64,000 bases of DNA from Methyloversatilis sp. (GTDB lineage: Bacteria > Pseudomonadota > Gammaproteobacteria > Burkholderiales > Rhodocyclaceae). The notes under the pieces are model-generated. The model saw only the letters and a list, made by a program, of their open reading frames with translations, did not search any database and was not told where the DNA came from. The stretch is taken from positions 186,001 through 250,000 of the forward strand of contig JAEUNO010000015.1 of NCBI GenBank assembly GCA_016791045.1, given 5' to 3'. Positions 20,707 to 31,507 of this stretch are shown here, one piece after another; position 1 is the stretch's first letter, and each line of letters starts with the position of its first letter. Both the position numbers and the translations under genes were made by a program.

Positions 20707-22851
20707 ATGAAACTGAAAACCTTCTGGATGGTATTTGCGCTGGCCACTTCGGCGCAGGCGGCCACGACCGCGACCATGGCGCCGCAGCTGAGGCCGGTCG
20801 AGGCGCACGCGCTGGCGGCACAGGCCAGCGCAGAGTTGCTGTCGCGTTTTCATTATCAGAACGTGCCGCTCGACGACGCGATGTCGATCCGGATCTTCGA
20901 CCGCTATCTGAAGACCCTCGATCCGGAGCGCATCTATTTCCTGCAGTCAGACATCGACACCTTCGGCGCGGTGCGCACCCTGCTCGATGACGCCATCCTG
21001 CAGCAGAAGCTGGATGCGCCGTTTGCGATCTTCACCCGCTACACGCAGCGGGTGCGCGAACGCATGGCGGGTGCGCGCGAACTGCTGGCCACCGGTTTCG
21101 ATTTCAACAAGCAGGACAGCTACCGCTATGTGCGCACCGATGTGCCTTGGGCCAGTTCGGAGGCGGAACTGAAGGAAATCTGGCGCAAGCGGGTGAAGAA
21201 CGACTGGCTGCGCCTGAAGCTGGCCGGCAAGGATGATGCCGCGATCCGCGACACCTTGACCAAGCGCTACGAGCAGGCGATGTCGCATACGGCGCGTTCG
21301 AAGAGCGATGACGTGTTCCAGCTGTTCATGAATGCCTACGCGGAATCGATCGAACCCCATACCAGCTATCTTGGCCCGCGTGCGTCGGCCGACTTCGCCA
21401 TCACGATGAAGCTGTCGCTGGTCGGCATCGGCGCCGTGCTGCAGGAGCGCGACGAATACGTGACCATCCGCGAACTGGTGCCGGGCGGCCCGGCTGCGCG
21501 CTCGGAGCAGCTGGCGATCGGCGACCGCATCGCCGGCGTGGCCAAGGACGAAAACGCACCGATGGCCGATGTGCTCGGCTGGCGGGTCGATGACGTCGTG
21601 CAATTGATCCGCGGCAACAAGGACACCAAGGTGATCCTGGACGTGCTGCCGGCGGACGCCGGCCCGGACGGCAAGCACAAGCGCATCACTTTGGTGCGTG
21701 ACACCATCAAGCTGGAAAAGCAGGCCGCCGCAAAATCGGTGATCGAGGTCGGCGGCGACGTGAAGCAGAAGGTCGGCGTGATCACGCTGCCCACCTTCTA
21801 TCAGGACGTCGACGCCCGTCACAAGAACGACGAGAACTACCGCAGTGCCAGCCGTGACGTGGCGAAACTGCTGGCCGAACTGAAAGCGGAGAACGTCGGC
21901 GCAGTCCTGATCGACCTGCGCAACAACGGCGGCGGCTCGCTTGATGAGTCGGTGCGGCTGACCGGCCTGTTCATCGACCGGGGCCCGGTGGTGCAGCAGC
22001 GCAATCCGAAGGGACAGGTCCGCATCGAGCAGGATCGCGACCCCGGCGTGGCCTGGGACGGTCCGGTCGGCGTGCTGATCAACCGTGCGTCGGCCTCGGC
22101 GTCGGAAATCTTTGCGTCGGCGATCCAGGACTACGGGCGCGGCATCGTCATCGGCGAACAGAGCTTCGGCAAGGGCACGGTGCAGACCCTGCTCGACATG
22201 GACGAAATGGCGAAAAGCGAGAAGCCGACCTACGGCGAACTGAAGCTGACCATCGCGCAGTTCTTCCGCGTGTCCGGCGGTACGACGCAGCTGCGCGGCG
22301 TGACGCCGGACATCCCGCTCGCGTCGTTTGCCGACCGCGAACGCTTCGGCGAATCGAGCTACGACAACGCGCTGCCCTGGACGCAGATCGAACCGGCCGA
22401 CTTCAAGCCGGTGGGCAGCACGCGCGAGCTGCTGCCGGCGCTGACCTCGCGACACAGTGCCCGGGTGGCGAACGACGCCGGCTATCGCGAACTGCTGGAA
22501 GACATCGCCGAGGTCGAAGCCATCCGCAAGCGCACGGAAATCTCGCTCAATGAAAAGGAGCGGCGCAAGGAACGTGAAGCGCAGGAAGCCCGGCTGAAGG
22601 CGCGTTCGCAGACCAAGGGCGTCGCCGATGGCGACACCGACGGCCCGGCGCTGCCGCGCGATGACGGACTGCAGGCGGGCGAACGCAGCCTGAGCGCGGA
22701 ACTGGCCGCAGAAAAGTCACGCAAGGCGGCGCGCGACGTATTGCTCGACGAAGCCGCACATATCATGGGCGACATGGTGAGCCTGACGAAGTCCGGAACG
22801 GAACTGGCGCGCAACGGCAAGGCGACGGCGGGCGTCGCGGCCGGGCAATGA
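20707..22851 (+). CDS. prc: Tail-specific (C-terminal processing) periplasmic protease Prc/Tsp
   Basis: This 714-residue periplasmic serine protease degrades proteins with exposed nonpolar C-termini and trims envelope enzymes. The start at 20707, with GGAG eight bases upstream, opens on a signal peptide (KLKTFWMVFALATSAQAATT). An N-terminal Tsp domain (SRFHYQNVPLDDAMSIRIFD) is followed by a PDZ domain near residues 240-330 and the S41 catalytic domain with NRASASASEIFASAIQDYGR (catalytic Ser) and FGKGTVQT (catalytic Lys). The C-terminal DUF3340-like helical region is present. Length is slightly above E. coli Prc (682). Confidence 0.96.
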   Translation: MKLKTFWMVFALATSAQAATTATMAPQLRPVEAHALAAQASAELLSRFHYQNVPLDDAMSIRIFDRYLKTLDPERIYFLQSDIDTFGAVRTLLDDAILQQKLDAPFAIFTRYTQRVRERMAGARELLATGFDFNKQDSYRYVRTDVPWASSEAELKEIWRKRVKNDWLRLKLAGKDDAAIRDTLTKRYEQAMSHTARSKSDDVFQLFMNAYAESIEPHTSYLGPRASADFAITMKLSLVGIGAVLQERDEYVTIRELVPGGPAARSEQLAIGDRIAGVAKDENAPMADVLGWRVDDVVQLIRGNKDTKVILDVLPADAGPDGKHKRITLVRDTIKLEKQAAAKSVIEVGGDVKQKVGVITLPTFYQDVDARHKNDENYRSASRDVAKLLAELKAENVGAVLIDLRNNGGGSLDESVRLTGLFIDRGPVVQQRNPKGQVRIEQDRDPGVAWDGPVGVLINRASASASEIFASAIQDYGRGIVIGEQSFGKGTVQTLLDMDEMAKSEKPTYGELKLTIAQFFRVSGGTTQLRGVTPDIPLASFADRERFGESSYDNALPWTQIEPADFKPVGSTRELLPALTSRHSARVANDAGYRELLEDIAEVEAIRKRTEISLNEKERRKEREAQEARLKARSQTKGVADGDTDGPALPRDDGLQAGERSLSAELAAEKSRKAARDVLLDEAAHIMGDMVSLTKSGTELARNGKATAGVAAGQ

Positions 22852-22910
22852 ATGGATACGTCGTGGCCGGCCCGTTCCGCGGGCCAGCTGTCAAAGCGAG
22901 GACGATGTAA

Positions 22911-23462
22911 ATGAATGAAGGGGTGAGCCCGGTGCTTGTCGTGCCGGGACTCAACGGCAGCGGGCCGGCGCACTGGCAGAGCTGGATCGAAGGTCTGATC
23001 GGCGCGCAGCGCGTGCATCAGGACGACTGGAGCCGGCCGGACATCGATTCGTGGTCGGCGCGGGTCGAAGCCGCCATCGGCGCGCAGTCCAGGCCGGTGT
23101 GGCTGGTGGCGCACAGCTTCGGCTGCCTCGCATCGGTGGTCGCCGCCAGCCGCCAGCCGGACCGGATTGCCGGCGCCCTGCTGGTCGCACCCGCCAGCCC
23201 GGACCGGTTCGGCATCACGTCGCGCATTCCGGACACGGCCTTGCCCTTCCCGGCGGTACTGGCGGCGAGCCGGAACGATCCATGGATGAAATTCATGTCG
23301 GCCGCGCACTGGGCCGAACGATGGGGCGCGCGCCTCGTCGATCTCGGCGAGGCCGGACACGTCAACCCGGAATCCGGCCACGGCCCGTGGCCGGCCGGAC
23401 TCGAACTGTTCCGCCAGCTTCAGGCGAGTGCGCCGGCCATGACCGGATCGCTGCAGGACTGA
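22911..23462 (+). CDS. RBBP9/YdeN-type alpha/beta serine hydrolase
   Basis: This 183-residue cytoplasmic hydrolase belongs to the small Ser_hydrolase (RBBP9/YdeN) family. It begins with VLVVPGLNGSGPAHWQSW, the family hallmark. A catalytic triad can be proposed: Ser69 in AHSFG, Asp123 in RNDPW, and His150 in GHVN. The physiological substrate is unknown. It follows prc by 59 bases on the same strand and may be co-transcribed. A hairpin terminator follows. Confidence 0.9.
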   Translation: MNEGVSPVLVVPGLNGSGPAHWQSWIEGLIGAQRVHQDDWSRPDIDSWSARVEAAIGAQSRPVWLVAHSFGCLASVVAASRQPDRIAGALLVAPASPDRFGITSRIPDTALPFPAVLAASRNDPWMKFMSAAHWAERWGARLVDLGEAGHVNPESGHGPWPAGLELFRQLQASAPAMTGSLQD

Positions 23463-23477
23463 CGCGGGCAACCGGTT

Positions 23478-23507
23478 CGCCTCGGGCGACTGCCCCGAGG
23501 CGCCTTT
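23478..23507. terminator. Shared terminator between the hydrolase and grxD (convergent)
   Basis: CGCCTCGGG-CGACTGC-CCCGAGGCG is a 9-bp stem with a 7-base loop in the 47-base space between converging stops at 23462 and 23510, followed by CCTTTCC on the plus strand. Confidence 0.65.
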
Positions 23508-23509
23508 CC

Positions 23510-23821
23510 TCAGGTGCCTTCCAGCTCTTTCTGCAGTTCGCCGGACTGGAACATTTCCTTGACGATGTCGCAGCCGCCGATGAATTCGCCGCGCACATAG
23601 AGTTGCGGAATGGTCGGCCAGTTGGCGTATTCCTTGATGCCCTGACGGATTTCCGCGTCTTCCAGCACATTGACCGTGTGCAGGTTCTGCACGCCGACGT
23701 GCTTCAGAATCTGGATCACCGTGGCCGAAAAGCCGCACTGCGGAAACTGCGGCGTGCCCTTCATGAACAGCACCACCGGATGGCTGGTGACGGTTTCCTT
23801 GATCTGTTCCTGGACGCTCAT
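23510..23821 (-). CDS. grxD: Monothiol glutaredoxin Grx4
   Basis: This 103-residue cytoplasmic monothiol glutaredoxin binds and transfers iron-sulfur clusters with glutathione. It carries the active site CGFS in [12 protein letters not shown] and the glutathione-binding segments WPTIPQLYV and GGCDI. The start at 23821 follows AAAGGAAA at good spacing; an extra five residues upstream are not conserved. It is the last gene of the hemA-prfA-prmC-grxD run. Confidence 0.97.
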   Translation of the reverse strand: MSVQEQIKETVTSHPVVLFMKGTPQFPQCGFSATVIQILKHVGVQNLHTVNVLEDAEIRQGIKEYANWPTIPQLYVRGEFIGGCDIVKEMFQSGELQKELEGT

Positions 23822-23944
23822 GGTGTTTCCTTTCAATGGTTCAAGTCAAAGCCCTGCCGCGCATGACGCACACAGGGCGCAATCTGTCCGGATGAAGCGA
23901 CCCGTTCATCCGCCTGCGTGAATCGGTCCGCGCATCTGCGCAGT

Positions 23945-24763
23945 CTACCGGGCCATCGCGCCGCCGGTGACGCGTTCGATGCCGGCGAGGTCACGCCACG
24001 AGCTTACATCGGTCAGCCCGGTGCAGCGCATCAGCGCACGCACCGCCGGCGCCTGATCGTGACCATGCTCGCACAGCAACCAGCCTCCGGGCGCGATTCT
24101 TTCCGGCGCGCTGCCACACAGGCGGCGCAGGTCGTCCAGTCCGTCCGCGCCGCCGATGAGCGCCGCTTCGGGTTCGAAGCGCAGGTCGCCCTGCGCAAGG
24201 TGTTCATCGCCCACCCGGATGTACGGCGGATTCGACACGATGCAGTCGAATTCGTGCCCGGTCATGCCTTCCAGCCAGTTCGAGGCGATGAAGGCGATTT
24301 CAAGGCCCAGCCGCTGCGCGTTGCCGCGCGCGATCTGCAGCGCGACATCGGACCGGTCGAGCGCCGTCACCTGGGCCTGCGGGCAGTTCGCCTTGATGGC
24401 CAGCGCGATCGCACCGGAGCCGGTGCCGGCGTCGAGCACGCGTGGCGCATCCAGATCGCGAATGCGCGCGAGCGCCAGCTCGACCAGCAACTCGGTATCC
24501 GGCCGCGGAATCAGCACCCCCGGCGCGACCGCGAGGTCGAGCCCGAAGAACTCGCGACGACCGACCAGATAGGCCACCGGTTCGCCCGCTGCACGCCGTT
24601 CGAGCAGCGCATCGAGCGCGACGACCGCAGGTTCCGCCAGCTGCTCGCGGCCGCGCGCGATCAACCCGGCACGGTCGCAGCCCAGCGCGTGCGCGGCCAG
24701 CACCTGCGCATCGCGCCCTTCGATGCGGGTACGGGCGCTGCGCAACCAGTCGTCCAGCGTCAT
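23945..24763 (-). CDS. prmC: Release factor glutamine methyltransferase PrmC (HemK)
   Basis: This 272-residue cytoplasmic enzyme methylates the Gln of the GGQ motif in release factors RF1 and RF2 with S-adenosylmethionine. It has an N-terminal helical domain that binds the release factor, then LDAGTGSGAIALAI (SAM-binding motif I) and the catalytic NPPY in IVSNPPYI. The neighbour prfA encodes its substrate, 38 bases upstream on the same strand. Confidence 0.97.
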   Translation of the reverse strand: MTLDDWLRSARTRIEGRDAQVLAAHALGCDRAGLIARGREQLAEPAVVALDALLERRAAGEPVAYLVGRREFFGLDLAVAPGVLIPRPDTELLVELALARIRDLDAPRVLDAGTGSGAIALAIKANCPQAQVTALDRSDVALQIARGNAQRLGLEIAFIASNWLEGMTGHEFDCIVSNPPYIRVGDEHLAQGDLRFEPEAALIGGADGLDDLRRLCGSAPERIAPGGWLLCEHGHDQAPAVRALMRCTGLTDVSSWRDLAGIERVTGGAMAR

Positions 24764-24801
24764 CGGAAGCCGTTACCCGGCACGACGCGACAAGAGAGAC
24801 T

Positions 24802-25887
24802 TCACGCGCCCTCCTCGGCCAGTTGCGCCAGCTGTTCGGCCTGGTGCTCGTGCGCCAGTGCGTCGAGCAGTTCGGTCAGGTCGCCGTCCATGATGGCGTC
24901 GATCTTGTACAGCGTCAGGTTGATGCGGTGGTCCGTGATGCGGCCCTGCGGAAAATTGTAGGTGCGGATGCGCTCCGACCGGTCACCGCTGCCGACCAGG
25001 CTCTTGCGCGTCGAGGCGATCTGGCTGTCGCGCGCGCGCACCTGCGCATCGCGGATGCGCGCTGCCAGCACGGCCATCGCCTGCGCCTTGTTGCGGTGCT
25101 GGCTGCGGTCGTCCTGACATTCGACGACGATGCCGGTCGGCACGTGGGTGATGCGGACCGCCGAATCGGTCTTGTTGATGTGCTGACCGCCGGCACCCGA
25201 CGCGCGGAAGGTGTCGATGCGCAGGTCGGCCGGGTTGATGTCGATCTCCGCCACCTGATCGACCTCGGCCATCACGGCCACCGTGCAGGCGGAGGTGTGG
25301 ATGCGGCCCTGCGTCTCGGTGACCGGGACGCGCTGCACACGGTGGCCGCCCGATTCGAATTTGAGCCGCGAATAGACGCCCTCGCCGGCCACGCGCGCGA
25401 TGATTTCGCGGTAGCCGCCGAGGTCGGATTCGCTCGCCGACACGATCTCCACCTTCCAGCGGCAGCGCTCGGCGTGGCGCGAATACATGCGGAACAGGTC
25501 GGCCGCGAACAGCGCCGATTCATCGCCGCCGGTGCCGGCGCGGATTTCCAGGAACACGTTGCGGCCGTCGTCCGGATCCTTCGGCAGCAGGGCGCGCTGC
25601 AGGTCGGCTTCGAGCCGTGCCATGTCGCTGGCGGACTGTTCGATTTCCGCCTGGGCCAGTTCCTTCATGTCGGGATCGGTCAGCATGGCGCGCGCCGCTT
25701 CGCCGTCGTCACGCGCCTTGCACCAGGCCTGGTACAGCGCGATCACCGGCGTCAATTCAGCATGTTCGCAGGTGAAGCGGCGGTAGCGGTCGATGTCCGA
25801 CGTCACGTCGGGATCGGACAGCGCGGCGTCGAGGTCGGCCAGACGTTGCGACAGATGTTCGAGCTTGTCGGCGATGCGCGGTTTCAT
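24802..25887 (-). CDS. prfA: Peptide chain release factor 1
   Basis: This 361-residue protein reads UAA and UAG stop codons and triggers peptide release. The stop-codon recognition tripeptide is PVT (in [16 protein letters not shown]), a form of the RF1 PxT motif. The catalytic GGQ lies in [19 protein letters not shown]. The C-terminus has the [12 protein letters not shown] motif. Full length for the family. It sits between hemA and prmC, the usual arrangement. Confidence 0.98.
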   Translation of the reverse strand: MKPRIADKLEHLSQRLADLDAALSDPDVTSDIDRYRRFTCEHAELTPVIALYQAWCKARDDGEAARAMLTDPDMKELAQAEIEQSASDMARLEADLQRALLPKDPDDGRNVFLEIRAGTGGDESALFAADLFRMYSRHAERCRWKVEIVSASESDLGGYREIIARVAGEGVYSRLKFESGGHRVQRVPVTETQGRIHTSACTVAVMAEVDQVAEIDINPADLRIDTFRASGAGGQHINKTDSAVRITHVPTGIVVECQDDRSQHRNKAQAMAVLAARIRDAQVRARDSQIASTRKSLVGSGDRSERIRTYNFPQGRITDHRINLTLYKIDAIMDGDLTELLDALAHEHQAEQLAQLAEEGA

Positions 25888-25954
25888 GCGGGGCGTTCGG
25901 AGAAGTATCGGGGCGCCGGGGCAAGCCGGCGGAAAGGACAGACGGCGGGCGCCG

Positions 25955-27226
25955 CTAGCCTTCGCGGTCGTGCAGCGGGTACAGGCGTTGCACCAGATCC
26001 TCGATCTGGCCGCGTGCTTCCGAGGGCGCTTCGTTGAGCAGGCGGGTCGGGCCGTGCATCAGCTTGTTCGTGAGGTTGCGCGACAGCGTGTCGAGCACGC
26101 GGTCAGGCGCTTCGCCACGGGTCAGGGCACGCAGTGCGCGCTCCAGTTCCAGCATGCGCATGTCTTCGGCGTGACCGCGCAGCGCACGGATCGCCGGCAC
26201 CGCTTCGCGGGCCTGCACCCACTGCAGGAAGTTGGCCACCCGCGCATCGATGATGCCCTGCGCCTCGACCACGGCCGCCTGCCGCGATTCGAGGCCGGAA
26301 TCGACGATCTGCGCGAGATCGTCGACGGTGTAGAGGAACACGTCGTTGAGCTTGCCGACCTCGCCTTCGATGTCGCGCGGCACCGCCAGGTCGACCATGA
26401 CGATGGGGCGGTACTTGCGCGCCTTCAGCGCACGTTCCACCAGACCGAGACCGATGATGGGGAGCGGACTCGCCGTACAGGACAGCACGATGTCGAATTC
26501 GGACAGCCGTTCGCCGATCTCGTCGAGCTTCACCGCGGCGACCTTCAGGTCGGCCCGGGTGAAGCGCTGCGCCAGTGCCTGCGCACGCTCGATGGTGCGG
26601 TTGGCGATCACCATGCTGCGCGGCGTACAGCCCGCGAAGTGGGCGGCACACAGTTCCATCATTTCGCCGGCGCCGATGCACAGCACGCGCTGCGACGACA
26701 GGCTGCCGAAAATGCGTTCCGACAGATGCACGGCCGCCGCGGCCATCGACACGATGTTGGCGCCGATCGCGGTCGTCGAGCGCACTTCCTTGGCCACTGC
26801 GAAGCTGCGCTGGAACAGCTTGTGCAGCAGCGCCCCCAGCGTGCCTGCGTCTTCGGCGACGCGCACCGCCTCCAACATCTGCCCGAGGATCTGCGGCTCG
26901 CATAGCACCATCGAAACGAGACCCCTCGCCACGCGGAAGGCATGGCGCACCGCCTGGGGCTGCTCCAGCCTGTATACATAAGGTGCGATGTCGGACGGCG
27001 CGATGCGGTGGTACTCCGCCATCCAGTCCAGCGCACTGTCCGGATCGTTGGTCGCGCAGTACAGCTCGGTGCGATTGCAAGTCGACAGGATCGCGGCTTC
27101 CTGCACCGGACGGCCGCGGGTGAGTTCGCCCAGCGCGTCCGGCAGCGCTTCCGGCAGGAAAGTCATGCGCTCGCGCACCGCAAGCGGAGCGGTGTGGTGA
27201 TTGAGACCAAGCGCGAACAGGGACAT
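25955..27226 (-). CDS. hemA: Glutamyl-tRNA reductase
   Basis: This 423-residue NADPH enzyme converts glutamyl-tRNA(Glu) to glutamate-1-semialdehyde, the first step of C5 haem synthesis. The catalytic Cys lies in [12 protein letters not shown]. Other hallmarks are [15 protein letters not shown] and EPQILGQ. The NADPH-binding domain ([14 protein letters not shown]) and the C-terminal helical dimerisation domain follow. It is first in the operon with prfA, prmC and grxD. A perfect TATAAT stands about 60 bases upstream. Confidence 0.98.
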   Translation of the reverse strand: MSLFALGLNHHTAPLAVRERMTFLPEALPDALGELTRGRPVQEAAILSTCNRTELYCATNDPDSALDWMAEYHRIAPSDIAPYVYRLEQPQAVRHAFRVARGLVSMVLCEPQILGQMLEAVRVAEDAGTLGALLHKLFQRSFAVAKEVRSTTAIGANIVSMAAAAVHLSERIFGSLSSQRVLCIGAGEMMELCAAHFAGCTPRSMVIANRTIERAQALAQRFTRADLKVAAVKLDEIGERLSEFDIVLSCTASPLPIIGLGLVERALKARKYRPIVMVDLAVPRDIEGEVGKLNDVFLYTVDDLAQIVDSGLESRQAAVVEAQGIIDARVANFLQWVQAREAVPAIRALRGHAEDMRMLELERALRALTRGEAPDRVLDTLSRNLTNKLMHGPTRLLNEAPSEARGQIEDLVQRLYPLHDREG

Positions 27227-27287
27227 GTACGGGGAGCGACGCCTGCGTGAATGCCGATGGGTCGGGACGACACCGTCAGGCGCGCAG

Positions 27288-27293
27288 ATTATA
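27288..27293 (-). promoter_or_regulatory. -10 element of the hemA promoter
   Basis: The minus strand carries a perfect TATAAT, with a predicted transcription start about 55 bases before the hemA ATG. No good -35 hexamer is visible at 16-18 bases, so an activator or an upstream-independent promoter is possible. The rest of 27227-27488 holds nothing else I could recognise. Confidence 0.5.
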
Positions 27294-27488
27294 ACAGCGG
27301 CGGTCGCCGCACCAGACCGGCCGCTTGCACAGGACCTGTTCGCCTCGAATGCGGTCCGCCTGGAAACTTCGATGCGTTCAGCCCGCTGCCGAAGCTACCC
27401 GGCCGAACGGCCGTCAACCGGCGTCCTCATGCCTTGCTGGCAGCCAACCCCGGGGCAACGCGACGCACTCGTCCGATGAGAACAGACC

Positions 27489-28250
27489 CTACCGCTGTGC
27501 GGCGATCATGGTGGCGAGGTGGGAAGCCGGGATGGCGTAGGTGATTCCGCTCGGTTGCGCCAGCACGCTTTCCTTGCCGGCCTTGACCAGCACCATGTTG
27601 ATGATGCCGATCACCTCGCCCGTGTCCGGGTCGAATACCGGGCTGCCGCTGTTGCCCGGATAGGCGGTGGCATCGAGCTGGAACACCGGGAAGCTGCCGC
27701 GCGCGAGGCGGTTGCGGTTGGGCGCATTCAGCTGGCTCACGTTGTCGACCGGAATCACGATGGGAGTGATGGCCGACACGATGCCGCGATGGGTGACCGG
27801 GGTGAAACCCAGCACGCTGCCGATCGGAAAACCCGTGAAGGCGATCGACTGGCCTTCGGCCACCCGTGACGAGTCACCCAGCGCAAGCGCCGGCAGCGGC
27901 GCACCCTGGATCTGCAGCAGCGCGAGGTCATGTTCGGGGCTGGATGCCACGATGCGCGCTTCGCGTATCTGCGGTTTGCCATCGACCTGAGCCAGCACCG
28001 ACAGGATTTCGAATTTCTCGTCGTCCAGCGTCACGCCCGCCACATGCGCGTTGGTCGCGATCAGCGTGCCATTGCCGACGACGAAACCGGTACCCTTCAA
28101 CTCGAAGGCTGGCGCACGCGAGCGCATCAGCGTGCCGACGACGACGATGGACGGCTTGATGCGAACGATGGCGTCGGGCAACGCAGCACGCGCCAGCAGC
28201 GGCGCCGACAGCAGCGCCGCGCAGGCGAGACGGCGCCCGGCGTCAGCCAC
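27489..28250 (-). CDS. Secreted trypsin-like serine protease without PDZ domain
   Basis: This 253-residue protein starts at a GTG (28250) that overlaps the end of the lytic transglycosylase gene by eight bases, implying translational coupling. A signal peptide (RRLACAALLSAPLLARA) precedes a chymotrypsin-fold S1C-type domain with His69 (TNAHV), Asp108 (EHDLALL) and Ser201 (GNSGSP), so the triad is complete. It lacks the PDZ domain of DegP-like proteases. The site of action should be the periplasm or outside. Being last in the exopolysaccharide operon, it may process a secreted or envelope protein of that system; this is inference. Confidence 0.88.
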   Translation of the reverse strand: MADAGRRLACAALLSAPLLARAALPDAIVRIKPSIVVVGTLMRSRAPAFELKGTGFVVGNGTLIATNAHVAGVTLDDEKFEILSVLAQVDGKPQIREARIVASSPEHDLALLQIQGAPLPALALGDSSRVAEGQSIAFTGFPIGSVLGFTPVTHRGIVSAITPIVIPVDNVSQLNAPNRNRLARGSFPVFQLDATAYPGNSGSPVFDPDTGEVIGIINMVLVKAGKESVLAQPSGITYAIPASHLATMIAAQR

Positions 28251-29139
28251 GGCGCGACACGATCTTCGGCAACACCGGCGAGGGCGTGGTGACGCGATGA
28301 TCGTAAGGATGGTCCGGCTTGTTGAACAGGCTGCGGATGCGCTTCACGTACTCGCGGGTCTCACGGTACGGCGGCACGCCCTTGTAGCGATCGACTGCGC
28401 CCTCGCCCGCGTTGTAACCGGCGGTGGCCAGCTCGACATCACCTTCGAAATAGGCGAGCAGCCAGCGCAGATAGGCGAGGCCGCCGCGGATGTTCTGCAC
28501 CGGATCGTAGGCATCGCGCACATTGAAGCGCTGTGCGGTTTCCGGGATGAGCTGCATCAGGCCCTGGGCGTTCTTCGGCGATTTTGCCTTCGGATTGAAA
28601 TTCGACTCGGTGCCGATGACCGCCAGCACCAGATGCGGATCGATGTCGAAAGTCGGTGCCAGTTCGCGCACGATCTCGATCACCTTGCGCCGGTCCGGCG
28701 TGGTGCCGAAGGCGGCTTCGAGATCGGGGGCGATGCCCGCGATGACAACCGGCTCAGGCTCCGGCGGGTCGCGCATGCAGTCCGGCAGCTCGCGCGTCGG
28801 CTCACCGGTGAAACGCAGCATGCGCTGCGCGTGCTCGTGGCCCTGCCGCGCGGCCAGGTCAAAGAATGTGGCGGCCAGCGCATCGTCGCGCTCGACCCCG
28901 CGACCGTTGGCGTACATCCAGGCCAGATTGAACTGCGCTTCGGCTTCGCCCAGCTTGGACGCTTGGCAGTACAGCGCCGCCGCGCGCGCCGGGTCACGGC
29001 TGACGCCTTCGCCGTGCTCGAACAGACGTGCCTCGGCGAGCAGCGAGCGGGCGGCCGCCTCCGGTTCGAGTGCGAACGCGGGCGTCGCGGCGCACAACGC
29101 GATGGCAAACCGAACACTGCGAGGCAGCCAGGCGCTCAT
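28243..29139 (-). CDS. Lytic transglycosylase with N-terminal Sel1-like repeats
   Basis: This 298-residue periplasmic protein has a signal peptide (RFAIALCAATPAFA), two Sel1/TPR-like repeats (residues about 35-108, AEARLFEHGEGVSRDPARAA and WMYANGRGVERDDA), and an SLT lytic transglycosylase domain. The catalytic Glu178 lies in VIGTESNFNPKA. Family motifs AQGLMQLIPETA and ATAGYNAGEGAVDRYKG follow. It cleaves the glycan strand of peptidoglycan. It begins two bases after the tviC stop and overlaps the next gene. In polysaccharide loci such enzymes may open the cell wall for an export apparatus; Sel1 repeats may provide a docking surface. Confidence 0.92.
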   Translation of the reverse strand: MSAWLPRSVRFAIALCAATPAFALEPEAAARSLLAEARLFEHGEGVSRDPARAAALYCQASKLGEAEAQFNLAWMYANGRGVERDDALAATFFDLAARQGHEHAQRMLRFTGEPTRELPDCMRDPPEPEPVVIAGIAPDLEAAFGTTPDRRKVIEIVRELAPTFDIDPHLVLAVIGTESNFNPKAKSPKNAQGLMQLIPETAQRFNVRDAYDPVQNIRGGLAYLRWLLAYFEGDVELATAGYNAGEGAVDRYKGVPPYRETREYVKRIRSLFNKPDHPYDHRVTTPSPVLPKIVSRRG

Positions 29140-29141
29140 GA

Positions 29142-30197
29142 TCAGGCCGCCGCAACGGGCGCAAAGCGCGCGATGTACCAGTCCATCGCCTCGGCGAGAC
29201 CGCGACTGACGTCGTGACTGGGCACATAGCCCAGAAGGGTCTGCGCGCGGCCGATGTCGGCGAGCGAATGACGCACGTCGCCGGCCCGGAAATCCTGGTG
29301 CTGTGCCTGCGCCTTTGCGATGTCCGGAAAGCGCACCACGAGTTCGGCGCGCATGGCGTCGAACAGCTGGTTCAGCGTGGTCTGGCGGTGCGCCGCCACG
29401 TTGTACACGGTGTTGACCGCGTCGGCGCGCGTCGTCAGCGCGGCGAGCAGGTTGGCCTGCACCGTGTTGTCGATGTAACAGAAGTCGCGACTGGTTTCGC
29501 CGTCGCCATTGATGCGCACGGTGTCACCCAGCAGCAGCGCACGCGCCCATTTCGGGATCACCGCCGCGTAGGCGCCTTCAGGGTCCTGGCGCGCACCGAA
29601 CACGTTGAAATAGCGCAGGCCGACGCACTGCAGGCCGTAGCAGCGGCCGAACACGTCGGCGTACAGCTCGTTGACGTATTTGGTGACGGCATACGGGGAC
29701 AGCGGCCGGCCGATGACGTCCTCCACCTTCGGCAACGTCGGCGAATCGCCGTAAGTGGAACTGGACGCCGCATAGACAAAGCGTGACACGCCGGCATCGC
29801 GCGCCGCCACCAGCATGTTCAGGAAGCCATTGACGTTCGAATCGTGCGTCGCAAGCGGATCGGCCAGCGATCGCGGCACCGAACCGAGCGCGGCCTGATG
29901 CAGCACGACATCGACACCGGTACAGACCGCAGCACAGGTGGCGAGATCACGGATGTCGCCGCGCACGAACTCGAGCCGGGCGCGCTGCGCAGCGGAAACA
30001 CCCGACACCACCTCGTCGAGGTTGCGCTGGTGACCGGTCGAGAAGTTGTCGAGCGCCACCACCTGCTGATCGGCCTGCAGCAGTACTTCGACCAGATGCG
30101 AACCGATGAAGCCGGTGGCGCCGGTCACCAGCCAGCGGCGCGGCTGCGCCACCAGCGCTGTGACAACGCCTGCCGGGAGTGCGGACAACTGCGTCAC
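29142..30197 (-). CDS. tviC: UDP-N-acetylglucosamine 4-epimerase, TviC/WbpP type
   Basis: This 351-residue SDR enzyme interconverts UDP-GlcNAc(A) and UDP-GalNAc(A). The proposed start is a GTG at 30197, seven bases after the tviB stop. The Rossmann motif is [14 protein letters not shown]. The catalytic pair is in ASSSTYG and YAVTK (YxxxK). Long stretches such as [30 protein letters not shown] and [16 protein letters not shown] match WbpP/TviC as I know it. With TviB it yields UDP-GalNAcA for the polysaccharide. Confidence 0.93.
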   Translation of the reverse strand: MTQLSALPAGVVTALVAQPRRWLVTGATGFIGSHLVEVLLQADQQVVALDNFSTGHQRNLDEVVSGVSAAQRARLEFVRGDIRDLATCAAVCTGVDVVLHQAALGSVPRSLADPLATHDSNVNGFLNMLVAARDAGVSRFVYAASSSTYGDSPTLPKVEDVIGRPLSPYAVTKYVNELYADVFGRCYGLQCVGLRYFNVFGARQDPEGAYAAVIPKWARALLLGDTVRINGDGETSRDFCYIDNTVQANLLAALTTRADAVNTVYNVAAHRQTTLNQLFDAMRAELVVRFPDIAKAQAQHQDFRAGDVRHSLADIGRAQTLLGYVPSHDVSRGLAEAMDWYIARFAPVAAA

Positions 30198-30204
30198 GCC
30201 GGAC

Positions 30205-31485
<1,281 letters not shown>

Positions 31486-31507
31486 CGCTTCGTTCCCCAA
31501 TCCGCAA

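Noticed and set aside
27227-27488. Possible RNA gene upstream of hemA
   Set aside because: No cloverleaf, conserved TTC arm or strong hairpin was found; only the TATAAT for hemA stands out.
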